A stretch of 64,000 nt of DNA from Lachnospiraceae bacterium. Its GTDB lineage: Bacteria > Bacillota > Clostridia > Lachnospirales > Lachnospiraceae. Where the stretch lies: contig JAFTZJ010000048.1 of NCBI GenBank assembly GCA_017461045.1, forward strand, positions 1-64,000. Direction: 5' to 3'. Within the stretch, counting starts at the first letter, position 1, and the number at the start of each line of letters is the position of its first letter. The notes beneath the pieces were generated by a model. That model had not been told where the DNA came from and did not search any database. It was given only the letters and a program-made list of their open reading frames with translations. Position numbers and translations under genes: made by a program. This document shows positions 40,307-49,469 of this stretch, piece after piece.

Positions 40307-40798
40307 ATGAAAAAACGTATTTTATCGCTTTTGGTTGTGAATTCATCTGGTGTATTGAGTCGTGTATCCGGTATGTTTAGTCGTAGAGGATACAACATCG
40401 ACAGTTTGACTGTAGGTGTGACAGAGGATCCGAAGTATTCTCGCATGACAGTAGTTGTAAGCGGTGATGATCGGACCTTGGATCAGATTGAGAAGCAACT
40501 TTATAAATTAGAAGATGTTATCAATGTTACGGAATTAAAGGATGGCGAATCTGTATGCCGTGAGCTTGTACTGGTTAAGGTAAAAGCTGATAAGGATGAG
40601 AAGCAGCAGATTATTGCAGTTGCTGATGTGTTCCGTGCAAAGATTGTCGATGTGGCAGTTGATTCGTTGATGATTGAATTGACCGGTAACATCAACAAGG
40701 TGGAAGCATTCTTAGGATTGCTGGATGGATTTGAGATTTCATCCATTGTTCGTACCGGATTAACAGGTTTAATTCGCGGACATTATACAGACAAGTAA
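40307..40798 (+). CDS. ilvN: Acetolactate synthase small (regulatory) subunit
   Basis: Regulatory subunit that confers valine feedback control on acetolactate synthase in branched-chain amino acid synthesis. The 163-residue protein has an N-terminal ACT domain (ILSLLVVNSSGVLSRVSGMF, RRGYNIDSLTVGVTED) and the C-terminal ALS_ss domain (ELVLVKVKAD, IVDVAVDSLMIELTGN, GLTGLIRG). I chose ATG 40307 over a GTG 12 bp earlier because of its spacing from GGAAGGGTGG. The catalytic subunit ilvB is not adjacent. ilvC follows after 83 bp, which contain a small CTGCAC/GTGCAG hairpin (about 40836-40850). Confidence 0.94.
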   Translation: MKKRILSLLVVNSSGVLSRVSGMFSRRGYNIDSLTVGVTEDPKYSRMTVVVSGDDRTLDQIEKQLYKLEDVINVTELKDGESVCRELVLVKVKADKDEKQQIIAVADVFRAKIVDVAVDSLMIELTGNINKVEAFLGLLDGFEISSIVRTGLTGLIRGHYTDK

Positions 40799-40821
40799 TT
40801 ACTTCAATACATATAAAGTAA

Positions 40822-41901
<1,080 letters not shown>

Positions 41902-41919
41902 TTCGATATATGTAAACAG

Positions 41920-41953
41920 AGAAACCCGTTGCCGAATGGTAGCGGGTTTCTTT
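41920..41953 (+). terminator. Terminator after ilvC
   Basis: AGAAACCCGTT (41920-41930) pairs with AGCGGGTTTCT (41941-41951) including one G-U pair, followed by a short T-rich stretch. Confidence 0.8.
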
Positions 41954-41980
41954 GCTTGTTGCAAAAAGAGCGTTTGTTAA

Positions 41981-42166
41981 TTAAAGCTTCTTTACGATTG
42001 CATCGTACAAGTCCAAAGTACAATGCTCGTCCTCTGCAAAGTGCTTGCAATTCAAGCAACTTGGAGTGCTTGGTGCCTGATTGCGGAAGCTGTCTGATTT
42101 GTTTGTGTGCTCATAAGCACTGCAACGCTCAGCTACATTCATATAAGTTTCTTGTGAACTACGCAT
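41981..42166 (-). CDS. Small cysteine-motif protein
   Basis: A 61-residue protein starting at ATG 42166, 7 nt after AAAGGAG. The C-terminal half has CLNCKHFAEDEHC (Cys37, Cys40, Cys49; possibly with Cys15 or His42), a likely metal-binding knuckle, followed by TLDLYDAIVKKL. The good ribosome site, convergence with ilvC and the ordered cysteine motif support a real gene over the overlapping plus-strand frame. Function unknown; small zinc-ribbon-like proteins of this type occur in Lachnospiraceae. Confidence 0.65.
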   Translation of the reverse strand: MRSSQETYMNVAERCSAYEHTNKSDSFRNQAPSTPSCLNCKHFAEDEHCTLDLYDAIVKKL

Positions 42167-42337
42167 GGTTTTTCTCCTTTCGGGTACATTCAGATAATTA
42201 TTTGAATCAAACACCCATGCAGGTGTTTCAAGGATAGTATGCTCGTTTTTTCAGGGAAATATAATGGAAAGATTGACAATTATGGTAGGTATAGGTAAAA
42301 TGATTGTATTTGATTTAGAAAAAGGGGTTGGTGATTC

Positions 42338-43717
42338 TTGGACAGTAGTTCCATATTACAATTAGTATTAACAGCTGAAGCGACAACAGAAGCTGTGGTA
42401 GATGGTATGAATACTATGCAAACAGGTGGTTTGGATCCGGGCATGATTGTGCAAATGATAGTGATTGGTATATTGTTAGTAATGTCAGCACTGTTTTCGT
42501 CGGCAGAAACTTCTTTAACCACAGTTAGTAAATATAAAATGAAATCCTTGGCGGAAGAAGGCAATCGTCGTGCTAAAATGACATTGAAGTTAATGGAAAA
42601 TCCGTGTAAGGTATTAAGTACCATTTTGATTGGTAATAATATTGTGAATATTGCGGCATCATCATTAATGACTGTATTTGTTACAAAATTGTTTGGTAGT
42701 GCTGCTGTAGGTATTGCTACAGGTGTGATGACTGTTTTGGTATTGCTTTTTGGCGAAATTACGCCAAAGAATCTGGCTACTATATATAGTGAACAATTTG
42801 CACTGTTTTATGCGATGCCGATTAAGGTGTTATCTGTAATATTGACGCCGGTAATTTGGATTTTGGATCAAATGTGTAATTTGATTTATAAAATACTTCG
42901 AATTGATAAAGATAATCTGAATAAGCAGATGACGGAATCGGAACTTCGTACGATTGTTAATGTAAGCCATGAAGATGGCGTCATTGAAGGCGAAGAAAAG
43001 GAAATGATTACCAATGTGGTGGATTTTGGAGATTCCATTGCAAAAGATATCATGATTCCGAGAGCGGATATTACAATGGCACCTGTAGATGCGGATTATG
43101 AAGAAATTATGGGATTCTTTATGGATGAACAATATAGCCGGTTGCCGATTTACGAAGAAAATAAGGAAAACATAGTCGGCATTCTTCATATGAAGGATTT
43201 GTTCTTTTATCAGGCTCAAGAACAGCAGGATTTTGATGTACGTAAGATTATGCGGGAAGCGCACTACACATATGAGTTCCAAAAGACTTCCGGGATTCTG
43301 GAAGAATTGCGGAAGAATTCCTTGTCAATAACCATTGTTTTAGACGAGTACGGAACGGCTGCCGGTATGATTACCTTGGAAGATTTGTTGGAAGAAATCG
43401 TAGGAGAAATCCGGGATGAATATGATGAGTATGAAGAGGAAATTATTAAACAGGTTGATGAGAAGCAATATGAAGTAGATGGCGGTGCCAAAATAGATGA
43501 TATTAATGTTGCACTTAAGTTAGACCTGGAATCTGAGGATTATGATTCCATTGGCGGGTATGTTATCGAATTGTTGGATCACTTACCAAAGAGTGGTGAG
43601 GTGGTACAGGATGAAAATGCAACTTTTGAAGTTTTGAAAGCAGATAAAAAGAGAGTGGAACGGATTCGCATTACGTTATTAGATAAAGAAGAACCGGAGG
43701 ATGATACCGACGAATAG
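42338..43717 (+). CDS. CNNM/CorB-type membrane protein with CBS pair
   Basis: A 459-residue hemolysin C-like (CorB/CNNM) protein, a family of magnesium or divalent-cation transporters. It has an N-terminal DUF21 region of about four helices (VIGILLVMSALFSSAETSLT, ILIGNNIVNIAASSLMTVF, LVLLFGEITPKNLA). A CBS pair follows (IMIPRADITMAPVDADYEEI, VGILHMKDLFF, TIVLDEYGTAAGMITLEDLLEEIVGEI), then the C-terminal CorC_HlyC domain and an acidic end. The start is TTG 42338 with AAAGGGG 10 nt upstream; no ATG or GTG is available in frame before it. It likely shares a transcript with the ABC-F gene 41 bp downstream. Confidence 0.92.
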   Translation: MDSSSILQLVLTAEATTEAVVDGMNTMQTGGLDPGMIVQMIVIGILLVMSALFSSAETSLTTVSKYKMKSLAEEGNRRAKMTLKLMENPCKVLSTILIGNNIVNIAASSLMTVFVTKLFGSAAVGIATGVMTVLVLLFGEITPKNLATIYSEQFALFYAMPIKVLSVILTPVIWILDQMCNLIYKILRIDKDNLNKQMTESELRTIVNVSHEDGVIEGEEKEMITNVVDFGDSIAKDIMIPRADITMAPVDADYEEIMGFFMDEQYSRLPIYEENKENIVGILHMKDLFFYQAQEQQDFDVRKIMREAHYTYEFQKTSGILEELRKNSLSITIVLDEYGTAAGMITLEDLLEEIVGEIRDEYDEYEEEIIKQVDEKQYEVDGGAKIDDINVALKLDLESEDYDSIGGYVIELLDHLPKSGEVVQDENATFEVLKADKKRVERIRITLLDKEEPEDDTDE

Positions 43718-43758
43718 GGTATTGTGTAACAGAATGAAAAGAAGGAAAGGGCAGAGAA

Positions 43759-45399
43759 ATGATTAGTGCAGTAAATGTAACTCTGAGATTAGGAAAAAAG
43801 GCATTATTTGAAGAAGTAAATATCAAGTTCACACCGGGCAACTGTTACGGCTTGATTGGTGCGAATGGTGCAGGTAAATCTACGTTTTTGAAGATTTTAT
43901 CCGGAGAGATTGAACCGAGCAAGGGCGAGATTGTTATGGATCCGGGTGAAAGACTTTCTATATTAAAGCAGGATCATTTCCAATATGATGCTTATCCGGT
44001 ACTGGATACAGTCATCATGGGTAATCAGCGCCTGTATGAGATTATGAAGGAAAAAGATGCCATCTATGCAAAGGAAGATTTTACTGATGAAGATGGTGTG
44101 CGTGCGGCAGAATTAGAAGGAGAATTCGCAACTATGAATGGTTGGGAAGCAGAGTCCGATGCAGCTACGTTATTGAATGGTCTTGGAATCGAGACAGACC
44201 TTCATTATAAGATGATGAGTGAATTGCCGGCAGCACAGAAGGTAAAAGTCTTGTTGGCTCAGGCGTTGTTTGGTAATCCGGATGTCTTGTTATTGGACGA
44301 GCCAACGAACCATTTGGATTTGGATGCAATTGCATGGCTAGAAGAATTTTTGATTAATTTTGATAATACAGTAATTGTAGTTTCCCATGACCGTTATTTC
44401 TTAAATAAGGTATGTACTCATACAGCGGATGTGGATTATGGTAAGATTCAATTATATGCCGGTAACTATGATTTCTGGTATGAGTCCAGCCAGTTGATGA
44501 TTAAGCAACAGAAGGAAGCCAATAAGAAGAAGGAAGAAAAGATTAAAGAATTGCAGGAATTCATTCAGCGGTTCTCGGCAAATGCTTCCAAGTCAAAGCA
44601 GGCGACCTCCAGAAAACGTGCCTTGGAGAAAATTGAATTGGATGATATTCGTCCGTCCAGCCGTAAGTATCCGTATATCGATTTCAGACCAAATCGGGAA
44701 ATTGGAAATGAAGTGCTGACAGTTGAGAAAATGTCTAAGACCATCGATGGTGTAAAAGTGTTGGACAATATCTCTTTTACAATTAATAAGGGCGATAAGG
44801 TGGCATTTGTAGGACCAAATACTATTGCGACTACTACCTTGTTCCAGATTCTGGCCGGAGAGATGGAGCCGGATGAGGGTAATTATAAATGGGGTGTAAC
44901 GACTTCTCAGGGTTATTTCCCAAAAGATTTCACGAATGAATTCAACAATGATTATATTATTGTTGATTGGTTGACACAATTCTCGGAAGAGAAGGATGCT
45001 ACTTATGTACGTGGGTTCTTGGGCAGAATGTTATTTGCCGGAGAAGATGGCGTGAAGAAAGTAAAAGTGTTGTCCGGTGGTGAAAAAGTACGCTGCCTGT
45101 TATCCAAGTTGATGATTATGGGTTCCAATGTGTTGATTATGGATGAGCCAACCAACCATTTGGATATGGAATCCATTACTGCATTGAATAATGGCATGAT
45201 GAAGTTTCCGGGTGTGATTCTGTTTTCTTCTCAGGATCATCAGTTATTACAGACTACAGCAAATCGAATCATGGAATTAACGAATACCGGTTTGATTGAT
45301 AAGCAGACCACTTACGATGAGTATTTAGCGAATGACGAACTGGCAAGAAAGCGTCAGGTAATGAATATGGTGCAGCAGTCGGAAGAAATTGAAGAGTAG
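43759..45399 (+). CDS. ABC-F family ATPase with degenerate second Walker A
   Basis: A soluble 546-residue ABC-F protein of the YkpA/YbiT kind. Domain 1 is intact (GANGAGKSTFL, LLLDEPTNHLD, VVSHDRYFL), although its signature is ELPAAQK rather than LSGGQ. The linker has NASKSKQATSRKRALEK. In domain 2 the P-loop reads GPNTIATTTLF, with Ala357-Thr358 in place of the Gly-Lys that binds phosphate, while LSGGE and LIMDEPTNHLD are kept. Nucleotide turnover at site 2 is therefore doubtful. Roles in the family are translational. The gene follows the CNNM protein and ends in a strong terminator. Confidence 0.92.
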   Translation: MISAVNVTLRLGKKALFEEVNIKFTPGNCYGLIGANGAGKSTFLKILSGEIEPSKGEIVMDPGERLSILKQDHFQYDAYPVLDTVIMGNQRLYEIMKEKDAIYAKEDFTDEDGVRAAELEGEFATMNGWEAESDAATLLNGLGIETDLHYKMMSELPAAQKVKVLLAQALFGNPDVLLLDEPTNHLDLDAIAWLEEFLINFDNTVIVVSHDRYFLNKVCTHTADVDYGKIQLYAGNYDFWYESSQLMIKQQKEANKKKEEKIKELQEFIQRFSANASKSKQATSRKRALEKIELDDIRPSSRKYPYIDFRPNREIGNEVLTVEKMSKTIDGVKVLDNISFTINKGDKVAFVGPNTIATTTLFQILAGEMEPDEGNYKWGVTTSQGYFPKDFTNEFNNDYIIVDWLTQFSEEKDATYVRGFLGRMLFAGEDGVKKVKVLSGGEKVRCLLSKLMIMGSNVLIMDEPTNHLDMESITALNNGMMKFPGVILFSSQDHQLLQTTANRIMELTNTGLIDKQTTYDEYLANDELARKRQVMNMVQQSEEIEE

Positions 45400-45441
45400 A
45401 AGTTCTAGTCTTATATGCCGTATGGTAAAATTGAACAAAAG

Positions 45442-45472
45442 AAAGAGTCGAAAGCCCTTCGACTCTTTTTTT
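45442..45472 (+). terminator. Terminator after the second ABC-F gene
   Basis: AAAGAGTCGAA (45442-45452) pairs with TTCGACTCTTT (45458-45468) over AGCCC, followed by T residues. Confidence 0.93.
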
Positions 45473-45858
45473 GATTCGGTGCTGTTGTGCAAAAGTTATG
45501 ATGAAAAAGGGGTAAACAAAAGAGAATTGATAAAAAATGAACAAAAAAGTATTTTGTAACAATTTTGAAACAGTTTCGAAAAAACCAATTTCAAAGAAAA
45601 TGAAAACATGTCAGAAAGATTATGAATTGTCTGAAAAGTATAAAAATATATGATAATACAAAGTAAAGTTGCACGATTACAAGAAAATTATGAAAGAAGT
45701 ATCTAAAAATAGAAAAACTACACAAAAAGACGGATAATAGATAGAAGTATTTTCGAAAAAAGGAATAAAAAACAACGAAAAATGGTAGGATTATGCAAAA
45801 ATACGATAAAAAGAACCAGGAAAAATGTGCAATGAATCTAAAATACGCAAAAAAAGAC
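45473..45858. other. Non-coding A-rich region upstream of the sugar importer
   Basis: About 385 bp without a plausible gene. The plus strand is strongly purine-rich with many short A-tracts (AAAAA to AAAAAA) at near-helical intervals, the usual sign of intrinsically curved DNA. A small palindrome, GAAACAGTTTC (about 45567-45577), recalls a LacI/CcpA-type half-site pair but deviates from the cre consensus. No repeat or structured RNA was found. Confidence 0.5.
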
Positions 45859-45887
45859 TTGCTAAATTGTTCACTATGTCCTATAAT
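45859..45887 (+). promoter_or_regulatory. Promoter of the carbohydrate importer
   Basis: TTGCTA (45859-45864) and TATAAT (45882-45887) are separated by 17 bp. The predicted transcript has a leader of roughly 155 nt before the GTG start. Confidence 0.75.
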
Positions 45888-45893
45888 GACAAA

Positions 45894-46049
45894 TGTAGAG
45901 TTGCGAAAGCAACGGAATTTTCACGTAGTCGGAGTAGGCACATTAAGACTTAGACAAGACTACATATAATTACATATGGAATCGAGTTTAAGTCACGATG
46001 AACCAACGACGGCGAATACACACACATTTTTAAAAAGGAGGGTTTTTTC
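45894..46049 (+). promoter_or_regulatory. Structured 5' leader of the importer transcript
   Basis: The long leader contains GTTGC-GAAA-GCAAC (about 45900-45913), a hairpin capped by a GNRA tetraloop. A longer-range pair GTAGTC (about 45926-45931) with GACTAC (about 45958-45963) follows, then AAAAAGGAGGG before the GTG. No T-run is present, so control would be at translation or RNA stability. No known riboswitch class is recognised. Confidence 0.4.
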
Positions 46050-47423
46050 GTGAAAAAATTCAAAAAAGTTTTAGTGTTATCTTTAGCTTTAGCTATGGGA
46101 TTATCGTTAGTAGCTTGTAACGGTGGTGGTGACACAACAGCACCTACCACACCAGATGATGGCGGTGACACAACTGCTGCAGCTTCAGGAGAAGGTGAGA
46201 CCTTCTACATCTATGTATGGAACAATGAGTACAGAGACTTAATGGCAAAGTATATGCCAGGTTACACTGCTGATGAAGACAACATGGGTGGTTACATGGA
46301 AGATGGTACTCGTATTCAGTTCGTTGAAAACGAGAATGCTAACATGAACTATCAGAACAAGTTGGATGAGGCATTAACAGATGGTTCTCAGGTAGATATG
46401 TTCTTAGTAGAAGCTGACTATGCTGTAAAGTATACTTCAGCTGAAGCTGGCGTAGCTATGGATGTTAAGGAATTAGGTTTCACTGATGATGATCTTGCTA
46501 ACTACTACTCATATGTAAATCAGGTAGTAACTGATGAGAATGGTGTAGTAAGAGGTGTTTCATGGCAGGCAGCTCCTGGTTTCATGATTTACAACGCTGA
46601 CATCGCTGAAGAAGTATTAGGCGCTAGAGATCCTGAGACTGTACAGGCAGCAGTAGCTGACTGGGATAAGTTCGAAGAGACAGCTGGTAAGATGGATGCT
46701 GCTGGATATGACATGGTAGCTGACTACCAGGAAGGCTCACGTGTGTTCAATGCAGCACGTTCAACACCTTGGGTACAGGATGGTGTAATCACTGTTCCAG
46801 CTGAAATTGATGAGTGGACAGATATGGCTAAGGGCTGGTATGACAACGGTTACATGACTGGTGGTGCTATGTGGTCAAGTGATGAGTGGAAGAATGGTCA
46901 CCGTGGTGGCGTATTCTGCTACTTTGGTTGTACATGGTACTTAATCTGGTCTATGGATGAGCAGGTTGCAGGCGAAGATGTTAAGTGGAACATCTGCCAG
47001 GGTCCAGCAGCTTATTACTGGGGTGGTACTTGGTTATGTGCAGGTGCTAACTGTACAAATCCTGAGTTAGCTTACGAAATTATGTACACAATGACAGCTG
47101 ATGTTGATGTTGCTACAGAAATCGCTAAGGGCGAGTTGAACTTCCCAGCTAACAAGGCAGCAGCAGAAGCAGTAGCATCTGAAAACTTCGATGTAGGTAG
47201 AGCATGGTTAGAGTGCGAGAACTACTTCGGATTCTGTAAGGAAGCAGCTGATCAGATTGAAGTTCAGAACATGACTCCATACGATCAGATGATTGAAAAG
47301 TATCAGGAAGCAATGGGTGACTACTTCAATGGTAATGTAGCTACTAAGGAAGATGCTCTTGCAAACTTCTATGCAACAGTTACAGAAATGTGGCCAGCAT
47401 TAGAAGCACCAGCTGCAGAGTAA
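46050..47423 (+). CDS. Carbohydrate ABC transporter substrate-binding lipoprotein
   Basis: Extracellular solute-binding lipoprotein of 457 residues. The signal peptide ends in lipobox LVAC (Cys23), followed by a Gly/Thr/Ala-rich linker, then the type I solute-binding fold beginning TFYIYVWNNEY. It includes VDMFLVEADYAVKYT, GVSWQAAPGFMIYNADI and an aromatic-rich ligand region (GGAMWSSDEWKNGHRGGVFCYFG, split by context). Abundant Trp/Tyr and the permease types point to oligosaccharides, but the sugar is unknown. The start is GTG 46050 with AAGGAGGG. Codon bias suggests very high expression. A terminator separates it from the permease genes. Confidence 0.92.
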   Translation: MKKFKKVLVLSLALAMGLSLVACNGGGDTTAPTTPDDGGDTTAAASGEGETFYIYVWNNEYRDLMAKYMPGYTADEDNMGGYMEDGTRIQFVENENANMNYQNKLDEALTDGSQVDMFLVEADYAVKYTSAEAGVAMDVKELGFTDDDLANYYSYVNQVVTDENGVVRGVSWQAAPGFMIYNADIAEEVLGARDPETVQAAVADWDKFEETAGKMDAAGYDMVADYQEGSRVFNAARSTPWVQDGVITVPAEIDEWTDMAKGWYDNGYMTGGAMWSSDEWKNGHRGGVFCYFGCTWYLIWSMDEQVAGEDVKWNICQGPAAYYWGGTWLCAGANCTNPELAYEIMYTMTADVDVATEIAKGELNFPANKAAAEAVASENFDVGRAWLECENYFGFCKEAADQIEVQNMTPYDQMIEKYQEAMGDYFNGNVATKEDALANFYATVTEMWPALEAPAAE

Positions 47424-47455
47424 TTTATACTCTAAATAGTTTTTAACTAGTTCTG

Positions 47456-47490
47456 AACGTGCCTGTCTTGTTAAGGCAGGCACGTTTTTT
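47456..47490 (+). terminator. Terminator between binding protein and permease genes
   Basis: AACGTGCCTG (47456-47465) pairs with CAGGCACGTT (47477-47486), followed by TTTTTT. Partial readthrough would give the usual excess of binding protein over permeases. Confidence 0.92.
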
Positions 47491-47542
47491 GACATTATTG
47501 ATGTTTGACATTGGAAAAATATAATGTGAGGTGAGAAATAGT

Positions 47543-48448
47543 ATGGCAGCACAACGTAAGAGTAAAGTTGTTAATTATACTAAGTGGGGCTACATTTTTC
47601 TGTTACCATTCTTTCTCGTGTATACAGTATTCTCTTTAGTACCATTATTTAATACTGTGTATCGAAGCTTCTTCGAAATGTACGTGGATGGTTTGATGCA
47701 GATTGGTCCTAACTTTGTAGGCTTACAGAATTACATCACTGTTTTAAGTGGTGATTTGCCGAAATACTTTTTGAATACTATGATCATGTGGGTAATCGGT
47801 TTTATTCCACAGATTTTAGTATCCTTATTGCTGGGTGTATGGTTTGCAGATACCCAGATTCGCTTAAAGGGCGAGCAAGTCTTTAAGACTGTTATTTACT
47901 TACCAAACTTAATTATGGCAGCTACATTCTCAATGCTGTTCTACTCGTTGTTCTCTACTTCCGGACCGGTAAATGGTCTGATTACAACCTTCGGTGGAGA
48001 GCCGATTAAATTCTTGGAGACTGTATGGGGTGTTCGTGGTCTGGTTGGTCTTATGAACTTCCTGATGTGGTTTGGTAATACAACCATTATGTTGATGGCA
48101 GGTATTATGGGTATTGATACATCCCTGTTTGAAGCGGCTAATGTAGACGGCGCTTCTTCAATGCAGGTATTTACTAAGATTACTATGCCTTTATTGAAGC
48201 CAATCTTTATCTATGTATTTATTACATCTATGATTGGTGGTTTGCAGATGTTCGACGTTCCTCAGATTTTAACTAATGGAATTGGTAATCCAGACCGTAA
48301 TTCTATGACTATGATTATGTGGTTGAACAACTTCTTGTATTCAAAGGATTATGGACGTTCCGGTGCACTTTCAGTAATTCTGTTTATTATTACTGGAATA
48401 TTAAGCTTTATAGTATTCAGATTGAATACTAGAGGTGATGAGTATTAG
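47543..48448 (+). CDS. Sugar ABC transporter permease (MalF/UgpA type)
   Basis: A 301-residue inner-membrane subunit with six predicted spans, starting WGYIFLLPFFLVYTVFSLVP. The ATPase-contact EAA loop reads EAANVDGASSMQVFTKITMP. The preceding span segment is NFLMWFGNTTIMLMAGIMGI. It forms the translocation path together with the second permease. I chose ATG 47543 behind GTGAGGTGAG; a GTG 12 bp upstream overlaps that site. It comes after the terminator that follows the binding protein and 15 bp before the next permease gene. Confidence 0.93.
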   Translation: MAAQRKSKVVNYTKWGYIFLLPFFLVYTVFSLVPLFNTVYRSFFEMYVDGLMQIGPNFVGLQNYITVLSGDLPKYFLNTMIMWVIGFIPQILVSLLLGVWFADTQIRLKGEQVFKTVIYLPNLIMAATFSMLFYSLFSTSGPVNGLITTFGGEPIKFLETVWGVRGLVGLMNFLMWFGNTTIMLMAGIMGIDTSLFEAANVDGASSMQVFTKITMPLLKPIFIYVFITSMIGGLQMFDVPQILTNGIGNPDRNSMTMIMWLNNFLYSKDYGRSGALSVILFIITGILSFIVFRLNTRGDEY

Positions 48449-48463
48449 GAAGGAGGAAACAAA

Positions 48464-49330
48464 ATGGCTAATATTAATTCAGAAAAGAGTTATCGTGCAC
48501 ACATAATTCGTAATAAAATTATTCGTTATGTAGTGTTAGTGTTCTTAACAATTGTGTGTTTGTTCCCTCTTTATGTAATGTTCATTAACTCAACTCATGA
48601 ATCACATAAAATTGCGCAGGGCTTATTGGTTCTGCCGGGAACATGGTTCTTTAAGAATTTATTCAATACCTTAAATGATGGTAGTATTCCAATCTTAAGA
48701 GGTTTGTTGAATTCTTTGATTATTTCTGCATGTTGTGCGGTTCTTACAACATACTTCTCTACATTGACAGCGTATGCTGTACATGCATATGACTTTAAGG
48801 GAAGAAAAGCAATTCAGACATTTATCTTGGCTGTAATGATGATTCCTAGTCAGGTTACAGCACTTGGTTTCTATGATTTGATGAAGACATTTGGCTTGCT
48901 GGATAATTATATTCCGTTGATTGTACCTACAATTGCGGCTCCGGTAGTTTACTTCTTCATGTTACAGTATATGCAGGGTGCATTACCTTTGGAAATTGTA
49001 GAAGCAGCTCGTATTGATGGCTCGAATGAGTTAAGAACCTTTAATTCGATTGTTTTGCCAATTATGAAACCGGCGATTGCGGTACAAGCAATTTTCGCGT
49101 TCGTTACAAACTGGAATAATTACTTCACTCCGAACTTGATTATCAAGTCTCAGAGGTTATATACATTACCAATCGTTATTGCTAAATTGAGAGCGGCTGA
49201 TTTCGCATCATTTGATAATGGTAAGATTTATATGGCCATGGTATTATCAATTTTGCCAGTAGTAGTAGTGTATGTGTTCTTATCTAGATACATCATTCAG
49301 GGTGTGGCAGTTGGTTCGGTTAAGGGCTAA
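48464..49330 (+). CDS. Sugar ABC transporter permease (MalG/UgpE type)
   Basis: A 288-residue second permease with six spans (YVVLVFLTIVCLFPLYVMFI near the start). The EAA loop is EAARIDGSNELRTFNSIVLP, followed by PAIAVQAIFAFVTNWNNYF, the conserved block before the last helices. No ATPase gene follows. As in many Firmicutes, a shared MsmX/MalK-type ATPase encoded elsewhere is presumed to energise the importer. AAGGAGG lies 8 nt before the ATG, and a strong terminator closes the operon. Confidence 0.93.
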   Translation: MANINSEKSYRAHIIRNKIIRYVVLVFLTIVCLFPLYVMFINSTHESHKIAQGLLVLPGTWFFKNLFNTLNDGSIPILRGLLNSLIISACCAVLTTYFSTLTAYAVHAYDFKGRKAIQTFILAVMMIPSQVTALGFYDLMKTFGLLDNYIPLIVPTIAAPVVYFFMLQYMQGALPLEIVEAARIDGSNELRTFNSIVLPIMKPAIAVQAIFAFVTNWNNYFTPNLIIKSQRLYTLPIVIAKLRAADFASFDNGKIYMAMVLSILPVVVVYVFLSRYIIQGVAVGSVKG

Positions 49331-49355
49331 TATTATATATAAACAATTTTTTATC

Positions 49356-49389
49356 AAGAGCAAGCGTAAAGCTTGCTCTTGCTTTTTTT
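49356..49389 (+). terminator. Terminator of the carbohydrate importer operon
   Basis: AAGAGCAAGC (49356-49365) pairs exactly with GCTTGCTCTT (49371-49380) over GTAAA, followed by GC and seven T residues. Confidence 0.93.
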
Positions 49390-49469
49390 AAAAAATAAAA
49401 AGGAAAAGCGTGAATTGTGTAGAATAATTATTATAGGTTGAGATTTTTCGTGTATTAAGGAGTGGGTAT

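Noticed and set aside
41929..42237. 102-codon plus-strand frame after ilvC
   Set aside because: It begins inside the ilvC terminator, has Cys/His-rich shadow composition, and lies opposite a minus-strand gene with a proper ribosome site.
45566..45579. CcpA cre site upstream of the sugar importer
   Set aside because: The GAAACAGTTTC palindrome departs from the cre consensus at the central CG and lies about 300 bp before the promoter.
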